From a virus, in IMG/VR virus record IMGVR_UViG_3300028315_000508, positions 82,092 through 146,091 of that record: a stretch of DNA of 64,000 nucleotides, one strand, 5' to 3'. Each line of letters begins with the position of its first letter. The stretch's first letter is position 1. The notes beneath the pieces are model-generated. The model ran no database searches. It was not told the origin of the DNA and was given only the letters and a program-made list of their open reading frames with translations. Both the position numbers and the translations under genes were made by a program. Below, one piece after another: positions 59,532 through 64,000 of the stretch.

Positions 59532-59650
59532 GGAGGACTCTGGTAGCAGTTTAGAGATTTAGCTCAATTGGCAGAGCATCGGTCTATGGAACCGAGAGTT
59601 GCGGGTTCGATTCCCGTGATCTTAACCAACACTGTTGCTGACTTTCCTCC
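59532..59650 (+). ncRNA. structured insert E2 enclosing a linear tRNA
   Basis: GGAGGA (59532-59537)/TCCTCC (59645-59650) and GGTAGCAGT/ACTGTTGCT (59542-59550; 59631-59639, wobbles) with CTCT and GACTT internal bases. Contains the tRNA at 59553-59628 and is followed by ATTTTTTT, so may also terminate. Confidence 0.72.
59553..59628 (+). tRNA. tRNA with CCA and AUG anticodon
   Basis: AGAGATT/GATCTTA acceptor (A1-A72 mismatch), GCTC/GAGC D arm, TCGGT-CTATGGA-ACCGA anticodon arm, GCGGG-TTCGATT-CCCGT T arm, A73, CCA encoded. Anticodon ATG would read CAU (His); A34 is rare in bacteria. Confidence 0.7.
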
Positions 59651-59686
59651 ATTTTTTTCAACAACGCAAAGGACGCTACAGCTACA

Positions 59687-59887
59687 ATGAGTGAAGGTAC
59701 GATCAAGAAGAAAGTGGAAGACAAGGGATTCGGCTTCATCAAGCGAGGAGAGGGTCAGTCGGATCTGTTCTTCCACGCAACTGCTTGCAACGGTCAGTTC
59801 GAGCAGCTTCAAGAGGGACAAAAGGTGAAGTTCGATGAGGGTCGCGGCGAAAAGGGGCCGCGAGCAGAGAACGTTCAACTTGTTTGA
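59687..59887 (+). CDS. cold-shock domain protein
   Basis: 66 residues. GTIKKKVEDKGFGFIKRGEGQSDLFFHATACNG carries the RNP1 (KGFGFI) and RNP2 (DLFFH) motifs of CspA-type single-strand nucleic-acid chaperones. Lies between tRNA genes; may help RNA folding or anti-termination (inference). AAGGA upstream. Confidence 0.92.
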   Translation: MSEGTIKKKVEDKGFGFIKRGEGQSDLFFHATACNGQFEQLQEGQKVKFDEGRGEKGPRAENVQLV

Positions 59888-60012
59888 TACATGCGGTCCT
59901 GGCCTTCTGGCAACGGAAGGAGGACACCGGTGCTGTCACTCACCCCGGTGAGGGAAGCTCTGGTGGGCTAAAGAACAGTAGGTGAAAGTCCTGCGGACCG
60001 TGCCAATATAAT
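59888..60012 (+). ncRNA. possible structured RNA between csp and tRNA-Ser
   Basis: GCGGTCC (59894) pairs with GGACCG (59995-60000); inside are CCGG-type hairpins (ACACCGG/CCGGTG) and a GGTGAAAGTCC stretch. No ORF. Fold suggests an RNA of about 110 nt; no known family recognised. Confidence 0.4.
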
Positions 60013-60099
60013 GGATGGGCAAGCCAATTGGTGATGGCACCCGGTTTGAACCCGGACGAGCTGTTAAAAGCCTTGGGAGTTCGACTCTCCCCCCTTCCG
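60013..60099 (+). tRNA. tRNA-Ser(UGA)
   Basis: Class II tRNA: acceptor GGATGGG/CCCTTCC (one T-T mismatch), D arm GCC/GGC, anticodon loop TTTGAAC, long variable arm, T arm GGGAG-TTCGACT-CTCCC, G73. CCA not encoded; followed by CTCGG and insert E3. Confidence 0.85.
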
Positions 60100-60102
60100 C
60101 TC

Positions 60103-60163
60103 GGTGGACTAGAGAACGATTCAGAGAACTGGTTTTTCAAAAGGTCGTTTTCGCCTTTCCGCC
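60103..60163 (+). ncRNA. structured insert E3, short
   Basis: GGTGGA/TCCGCC (60103-60108; 60158-60163) and GAGAACGA/TCGTTTTC (60112-60119; 60145-60152), TTCAGAG, then only 18 nt in the cavity. Followed by ACC TTTTTT. Same plan as E1/E2 with different base pairs. Confidence 0.7.
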
Positions 60164-60261
60164 ACCTTTTTTCAGGTGAGGCATGGTGCTGTTAAAAAAA
60201 CAGACCTACGTGCCAAAGACCCTGTACTGAAATGCTGAAATGCTGAGTTACGAGGATAACG

Positions 60262-60456
60262 ATGGACGCTCACTTGCATGATTCCAATGGCAACCTAGTT
60301 GCAACTGTGCAAGTGCCGGTCCAGCGTGCTTACCCGCCGTTTGTCGCATACGATGGTGCTGTGTACCAGTGCCGGAACGTGGCGAGTGCGGCTGGTGACT
60401 ACGACTTGGTCGGTCGCGTTCACGTTGTCGAAGTTTCTCCAACCTCTGGATCATGA
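60262..60456 (+). CDS. small hypothetical protein
   Basis: 64 residues from ATG 60262 (GAGGATAACG upstream). DAHLHDSNGNLVATVQVPVQRAYPPFVAYDGAVYQCRN, beta-rich. No family recognised. Confidence 0.6.
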   Translation: MDAHLHDSNGNLVATVQVPVQRAYPPFVAYDGAVYQCRNVASAAGDYDLVGRVHVVEVSPTSGS

Positions 60457-60769
60457 AGGGACTACTATCATTCTGATTAAGAATGATGGGGTGCAGCGAT
60501 GCTGTCAAGCCGGTAAGTTGATGAATCCGCAAGAGCGGTCGGCAACCCGGAGTTCAGACGTTGAGAGATTTTTACTGGAACCCCTCTCCTGCAACACAAC
60601 AATAACCCCGAGGATTCAATGACCAGAAGCCTAACCAGGATTTCCAGGTAAGACTCTGCGAGAATTCCGAAGTTACGGGTCACATGCCGTAACACGCCGG
60701 GAAGGCCATCCGGCAGCAGGAGATAGAAAAGAAACACGAACCTCATGGCTGTGGTTTTGTGTCTTTAAT
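60457..60769 (+). other. intergenic stretch with hairpins, no gene seen
   Basis: 313 bp holding ATCATTCT/AGAATGAT (about 60469), CCGC-AAGA-GCGG (60526), GTTACGG/CCGTAAC with an 8-nt loop (about 60672) and the second ACACGAACC hairpin (60725-60766). No ORF of interest; some pieces look tRNA-derived. Confidence 0.5.
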
Positions 60770-60930
60770 ATGACGGATCTTGACCGACGCATCGAACAAC
60801 TGGACAGAGAAGCCGACAAGCTGATCGATCAGGGGTTGAACGAACGAGCGGCCGAGAAAACGGAAGAACGATTGAGACTGGAAGCACTGAGAAAACACGA
60901 ACCTCAAGACGACGGTTTGTGTCAAAAATA
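60770..60930 (+). CDS. 53-residue coiled-coil peptide
   Basis: ATG 60770 to TAG. TDLDRRIEQLDREADKLIDQGLNE then KTEERLRLEALRKHE: strongly helical, charged heptads. The ACACGAACC hairpin is directly upstream and its third copy is inside the 3' end. No Shine-Dalgarno. Confidence 0.5.
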
Positions 60931-60941
60931 GAGAACACTTG

Positions 60942-61016
60942 ACGCGGAGTGGAGCAGTCCGGCAGCTCGCGAGGCTCATAACCTCGAGGTCGTGGGTTCG
61001 AATCCCATCTCCGCCA
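60942..61016 (+). tRNA. initiator tRNA-fMet(CAU)
   Basis: CGCGGAG/CTCCGCC with C1-C72 mismatch, GTGGAGCAG...AGCTC D arm, GAGG-CTCATAA-CCTC anticodon arm and T arm GTGGG-TTCGAAT-CCCAT. Mismatched 1-72 and the D arm match bacterial initiators. CCA not encoded; insert E4 starts 4 nt downstream. Confidence 0.9.
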
Positions 61017-61019
61017 CTT

Positions 61020-61104
61020 GAAGGACTCTGAGAACAAGTCAGATATCTTCGGTTATCGACGCCCGCCCATCAAGCGGCGGGCACCTTGCTCTCGACTTTC
61101 CTTC
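61020..61104 (+). ncRNA. structured insert E4 with two hairpins
   Basis: GAAGGA/TCCTTC and GAGAACAAG/CTTGCTCTC (one mismatch), CTCT and GACTT internal bases, TCAGAT. The cavity contains GCCCGCC/GGCGGGC (61060-61082). Confidence 0.68.
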
Positions 61105-61219
61105 TCATTTTCTACCACTACCAACGACCTCCAGAGATTGGAGGAGATCATGACTCACCGCACCACACAATTGAAACGCAAGAGGTTGAAACGCTGGTCG
61201 AGTACCAGTTGTTATTCAT

Positions 61220-61292
61220 GCCCTTGTGACGCAATTGGTAGCGTAGCTGACTTTTAATCAGCAGGTTGCAGGTTCGAGTCCTGCCGGGGGCA
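61220..61292 (+). tRNA. tRNA-Lys(UUU)
   Basis: Normal cloverleaf: GCCCTTG/CGGGGGC, GCTGA-CTTTTAA-TCAGC, GCAGG-TTCGAGT-CCTGC, A73. CCA absent. Confidence 0.93.
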
Positions 61293-61311
61293 CTTGGCGA
61301 AAGCCATCCCC

Positions 61312-61385
61312 GGACCCTTAGCTCAGTTGGTAGTAGCAATCGGCTCTTAACCGATAGGTCCTCGGTTCGAACCCGAGAGGGTCCA
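61312..61385 (+). tRNA. tRNA-Lys(CUU)
   Basis: GGACCCT/AGGGTCC, ATCGG-CTCTTAA-CCGAT, CTCGG-TTCGAAC-CCGAG, A73. D arm has one extra nucleotide. CCA absent. Two Lys isoacceptors in tandem. Confidence 0.93.
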
Positions 61386-61397
61386 CTTTGACAATTT

Positions 61398-61525
61398 GGG
61401 TCTTCTGGTCTGATAACTACGCGACCTAACCGCTCACGAAATCGACATTCTGGTGCACCAGGGTGAAGACGAGGCGGGTCGAAGCAATGGCGGTAGGGAT
61501 TCGGGTTCGATTCCCGTGAGATCCA
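61398..61525 (+). tRNA. tRNA-Val(CAC)-like with 51-nt anticodon-loop insertion
   Basis: GGGTCTT/GAGATCC acceptor (wobbles), GGTC/GACC D arm, T arm before A525. Anticodon stem (A)ACCG(C)/(G)CGGT (429-433; 490-494) encloses CTCACGA plus about 51 extra nt, which fold as CTGGTG/CACCAG and TCGAC/GTCGA. Position is like an intron at 37/38. No CCA. Confidence 0.6.
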
Positions 61526-61680
61526 CTTGGTGTTTCAAGTCATTCAAGACGGCGAAAGCTTCCTGAGGCAGACGCCCGAGACGATCACGAGACAAGGTGT
61601 TTCAGAAGTAAAGTGAGCAGGCACGCAGGATAAGGAGATACTCCGATGCGAGACTAACAATCAACGATGCCAAGGATAAG

Positions 61681-62154
61681 ATGGAGAAAGCCATCGACTT
61701 TCTCGCAGACCAACTCCAGGGCATCACAAAACTTGGCGGCGGTGGTGAAGCGTCGCTTATTGGGTCTGTCAAGGCACAATACTACAGCCAGACAACGCCA
61801 ATCAGCCACTTCGCACACGTCACCAGGACAGGCAACAGGGTCTCCGTCACCCCGCACGAACCAACCTTCGTGCCAACCGTAGTGAAGGCACTCCAGCAAG
61901 CAGGATTCAACGCCTACCAATTTTCGAAAGATACAGCGGTAGTCGAGGTTCAGCCGCCGAGTGGTGATACCAAACGGGAGAAAGGGCAGCGAATCAGGAC
62001 GATCGGCGAAGAGACTAAGGTCGCAATCAGAAACATACGAAAACGATGCAAGAAAAGCATCGAGAAGGAGGAGATCAAGGAGCTTCAAGATTTGACAGAT
62101 AAGGCGATTTCGGCGGTTGACGAGATCATTGAGCGAAAGCTTTCTTACCTGTAA
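61681..62154 (+). CDS. frr: ribosome recycling factor
   Basis: 157 residues. The middle (VTRTGNRVSVTPHEPTFVPTVVKALQQAGFNAYQFSKDTAVVEVQPPSGDTKREKGQ) is domain II, and EETKVAIRNIRKRCKKSIEKEEIKELQDLTDKAISAVDEIIERK is the C-terminal helix with VAIRN-R of RRF. Slightly shorter than cellular RRF (about 185), with an abbreviated N-terminal helix. RRF plus EF-G splits post-termination ribosomes. AAGGA before ATG. Confidence 0.9.
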   Translation: MEKAIDFLADQLQGITKLGGGGEASLIGSVKAQYYSQTTPISHFAHVTRTGNRVSVTPHEPTFVPTVVKALQQAGFNAYQFSKDTAVVEVQPPSGDTKREKGQRIRTIGEETKVAIRNIRKRCKKSIEKEEIKELQDLTDKAISAVDEIIERKLSYL

Positions 62155-62188
62155 CGAACCTTGAAGCCATGAGACGTGTCCTTTTTAC

Positions 62189-62275
62189 GGAGGGACAAGC
62201 CAATTGGCGATGGCACCCCGCTCGAACCGGGACGAGGATTAAGCCCCCTTAGGAGTTCGACTCTCCTTCCCTCCG
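62189..62275 (+). tRNA. tRNA-Ser(CGA)
   Basis: GGAGGGA/TCCCTCC, GCC/GGC D arm, CCCG-CTCGAAC-CGGG anticodon arm, long variable arm, AGGAG-TTCGACT-CTCCT, G73. No CCA. Closely related to the UGA isoacceptor at 60013. Confidence 0.92.
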
Positions 62276-62392
62276 CTTGGGCCTTTGGTCCGCCAAAGAC
62301 AGCACTGCGTAAACACGCGGAAGTAAGACGATGATCTGAACTCGTCGTCACGCTTGAGGCACAAGGTCCACCATACAATTCAGAAATCCTGA

Positions 62393-62465
62393 TCCAAGAA
62401 GGCAGCCCTGATAAGGCGTGACGGCACCAGCCTCAGAAGCTGGCGGCCAAGCTGGAGATTGGTCT
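62393..62465 (+). tRNA. tRNA-Leu(CAG)-like fragment without T arm
   Basis: GCC...GGC D-like arm, then CCAGC-CTCAGAA-GCTGG (perfect anticodon arm, CAG), then GGCC. No T arm consensus follows within 60 nt. Could be a degenerate or split gene. Confidence 0.35.
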
Positions 62466-62508
62466 TTCTGATCGTTCTTTGACAATTCGAAACAACTGTA
62501 GTCCAAGT

Positions 62509-62582
62509 GGCGATGTAGCTCAACCGGCGAGAGCGGCTGTTTCATACGCAGCAGGTTACTGGTTCAAGTCCAGTCATCGCTA
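62509..62582 (+). tRNA. tRNA-Met(CAU) or Ile2
   Basis: GGCGATG/CATCGCT, GCTC/GAGC, GCTGT-TTCATAC-GCAGC, ACTGG-TTCAAGT-CCAGT, A73. No CCA; insert E5 follows after CTCG. C34 could be lysidine-modified for Ile. Confidence 0.88.
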
Positions 62583-62586
62583 CTCG

Positions 62587-62713
62587 GGAGGACTAGATAG
62601 AGATTCAGGTAAGCATCACTCTCATAAAGTGAAGACTGCTGGTTCGAATCCAGCCTCCGCCACCATCCATGGCGGAGAAGCTAAACGGTAAACATCTTTG
62701 TCGTCTTTCCTCC
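62587..62713 (+). ncRNA. structured insert E5 enclosing a permuted tRNA
   Basis: GGAGGA (62587-62592)/TCCTCC (62708-62713), GATAGAGAT/ATCTTTGTC (62596-62604; 62694-62702, wobbles), CTA and GTCTT internal bases, TTCAGG. Encloses the permuted tRNA-Met. Confidence 0.78.
62605..62693 (+). tRNA. permuted tRNA-Met(CAU)
   Basis: 3' half first: GTAAGC, TCACT-CTCATAA-AGTGA (62616-62632), AGACT, GCTGG-TTCGAAT-CCAGC, CTCCGCC, A, CCA (62665). Then TCCAT and the 5' half: GGCGGAG (62671-62677, seven perfect pairs with CTCCGCC), AA, GCTAAACGGTA. Joining in the D loop (repeated GGTA) gives a complete tRNA. Encoded CCA lies in the interior. Linear recombination remnant is possible. Confidence 0.72.
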
Positions 62714-63120
62714 CACCTTACAAAATCCCGATAGGCCCAAGAAGGTTGCGGGCCACCAGCCCGCCCCGAACGGTTCGATTCCGGCACTCAAGTGGAGCTA
62801 GGGTCTGAGGCTGACATCGGGACCATACAAGTACCAAACGGTGTCCATGACGATTCGTGGTGCAATTGCCGTAAAGCATTCTGGGTATTCAACCCAGCGA
62901 TACGATGTGGCGACTCGTCGAATCCGAGAGCTGTGAGGTATTTAACCAGCGGAAGCTGGAACACCTGCCCTTGTGGCTGAGGGGATCGGTCGGATCAAAG
63001 AAGGAGGAGCGATGCCTGCTTGCAGGACGGTTCGCTGGACCTGAGATTCGCCCCAAGAGAACAGAAGTCAAGTGCACAAAGCCGATTTGACTGAAACAGA
63101 AAGGTGCCTAGCTTCCATTC
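62714..63120 (+). other. unassigned 400 bp upstream of tmRNA
   Basis: No ORF. Contains a T-loop-like GGTTCGATTCC (62774), a GCGGG-CCACCAG-CCCGC hairpin (62757), CTGGG-TATTCAA-CCCAG (62881) and a promoter-like GTATTTAACC (62938-62947). May hold further odd tRNAs or the tmRNA promoter. Confidence 0.45.
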
Positions 63121-63460
63121 GGGGGCGATCGGATTCGACTGGTTGTCGGAAGATTGCACCGCGTGCCGTGGTTGGTCAGCAGGCCACGTAAAAAGCCGAC
63201 CAAAACATAATTGCCAAGCACAGCTTCGCAATGGCCGCCTAAAGCGGCCTTGGGTCACCAACTCGCCCTGAGGTGAAGTGACCGACATGCATCGGGGAAA
63301 GAAAGCGGTAGACTCCCATAAGCCGCTGGTTCAACCCATGGGATGCTGGCCCGCGATTCCGTCGCCGGAAGCAACGGCCTCAAGATAAAGCGGCGACTAC
63401 GCACGTAGAGGTGTTATCGGAAGCATTCCCAGGACGAGGGTTCAATTCCCTCCGCCTCCA
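63121..63460 (+). ncRNA. ssrA: tmRNA
   Basis: 340 nt. The 5' GGGGGCGATCGGATTCGAC and 3' GAGGG-TTCAATT-CCCTC-CGCCTCC-A form a tRNA-Ala-like domain with the G3-U70 alanine identity pair. ACGTAAAAAGCCG precedes the message as in E. coli. After ATAATT the frame reads GCC AAG CAC AGC TTC GCA ATG GCC GCC TAA (63213-63242), tag AKHSFAMAA, ending in Ala-Ala like protease tags. Pseudoknots include CCCAT/ATGGG. CCA not encoded. Rescues stalled ribosomes with SmpB, not seen here. Confidence 0.93.
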
Positions 63461-63517
63461 CTCAGTTCCTGCCGCCTCCACCACATTCCGCTCAAACATA
63501 TGGGTGGAGGTGGAGCG

Positions 63518-64000
63518 ATGCCGAACTACGTTGAAGTGGTTTGTGAAGGATGTCAGAAACCGTTCAGGAAAGAACGAAAGGAATTCAACAGGAGTGAAAA
63601 GCTCGGGAGGAAACATTTTTGTTCCCGAACTTGCTGCGGTAGACACTCTGGCATCCAAAACATTCCGAAGGTGAAAAGAGAGGATACAAGGGTCACAGTT
63701 CATTGTGCGTCATGCGGCAAAGAGCTAAAGAGGAAGAAATCACAAGCAAAGCGATCGAAAAACTTCTTCTGTGACAGGAAATGCAAACGAAAGTTTGAGT
63801 ACGTCGGGCTGGACAGAGAAAAGAGAAAGTCCAAGACCAGACGTGATCATCTAGAGCAAAAACAAGCATTGCTGGATGAAGTTGGCATTATTTGTCAACA
63901 CCCAGGGTGTGAATTGGACCTCATGGATGATCGAAGAATGGTGGATCTACACCATTTCGGAGATAGTTTGGACCACGACAGGACGAAATTGTTGTGTCCA
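63518..64000 (+). CDS. zinc-finger HNH endonuclease, 3' end outside window
   Basis: 161 residues visible from ATG 63518 (GGAGGTGGAGCG upstream). Starts VCEGCQKPFRK with later CSRTC, CASCGK and CDRKCKRKF zinc knuckles, followed by a helix and IICQHPGCELDLMDDRRMVDLHHFGDSLDHD. The LHHxG segment is HNH-like. Such genes are usually homing nucleases in phage tRNA or intron loci. Confidence 0.78.
   Translation, partial: MPNYVEVVCEGCQKPFRKERKEFNRSEKLGRKHFCSRTCCGRHSGIQNIPKVKREDTRVTVHCASCGKELKRKKSQAKRSKNFFCDRKCKRKFEYVGLDREKRKSKTRRDHLEQKQALLDEVGIICQHPGCELDLMDDRRMVDLHHFGDSLDHDRTKLLCP

Noticed and set aside
59532-59650. Insert elements as simple terminators
   Set aside because: Two have T runs, but others do not, and conserved unpaired bases plus enclosed tRNAs are not expected of terminators.
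63121-63460. Resume codon at GCC 63195 giving a 15-residue tag
   Set aside because: Alignment to the E. coli GTAAAAAGCCG...ATAGTC-GCA block places the resume codon at 63213.

Overview
The window is almost certainly part of a large tailed-phage (jumbo-type) genome. Genes are tightly packed with ATGA, TAATG and TGATG overlaps. Virion and baseplate genes lie at about 2-4, 22-26 and 32-37 kb, and there are dozens of small orphan ORFs and a dense translation-RNA locus at 59-63.5 kb. No integrase, plasmid or ribosomal operon is visible. A Planctomycetota-like bacterial host is an inference. It rests on a ClpS with the 'HTFQYV...GRAVVW...AELKRDQI' pattern, a c-type cytochrome resembling planctomycete CxxCH/RMP domains, and many sulfotransferases. 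A host or database comparison is needed to confirm it.

Layout. 0-9.4 kb: a Cys-cluster protein, a matrixin protease with a cysteine switch, ClpS, an Acb2-like anti-CBASS protein, a probable virion gene that seems to start at ATT, a DUF932-like protein, small DNA-binding-like proteins and a Nudix hydrolase. 9.4-22.7 kb: a long surface-sugar module with an adenosine-deaminase-like enzyme, five P-loop sulfotransferase-like proteins, four methyltransferases, four glycosyltransferases, a divergent sirtuin-like protein and UDP-glucose dehydrogenase, mostly as overlapping genes converging from both sides. 22.7-37 k: a baseplate protein, an exported cassette (two CxxCH cytochromes, a secreted protein, a lipoprotein) and two giant paralogous HTTDA-repeat virion proteins. 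38.0-41.6 kb: almost no coding. About 36 micro-hairpins with covarying stems recur every 60-120 bp, interrupted by one small gene and one odd tRNA. 41.7-59 kb: small unknown genes, a cREC receiver, a HAD hydrolase, a CAP protein, a WGR protein and the dTDP-rhamnose genes rmlA, rmlD and rmlB. 59-64 kb: tRNAs, a cold-shock protein, initiator tRNA, ribosome recycling factor, tmRNA and a partial HNH endonuclease.

The most unusual signals are RNA. (1) The 38-41.6 kb array: each unit is a 4-6 bp stem closed by C-G around an N-A-Y triloop, and the stem sequence changes from unit to unit while pairing is kept. (2) In the tRNA locus, five structured inserts share GGNGGA...TCCNCC outer stems plus a covarying second stem. 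Four of the five directly follow a tRNA 3' end. Two hold tRNAs whose 3' half precedes the 5' half (circularly permuted tRNA-Met and tRNA-Glu). Only insert-embedded tRNAs encode CCA; the free-standing ones do not. (3) tmRNA, RRF and initiator tRNA together suggest the phage carries its own ribosome rescue, recycling and initiation kit.

How the parts may work together (inference): the sugar genes and rml genes would build a sulfated, methylated glycan for the virion or host surface. Acb2, and possibly the sirtuin-like, WGR and cREC proteins, would counter host defence. The tRNA/tmRNA/RRF set would keep translation going late in infection.
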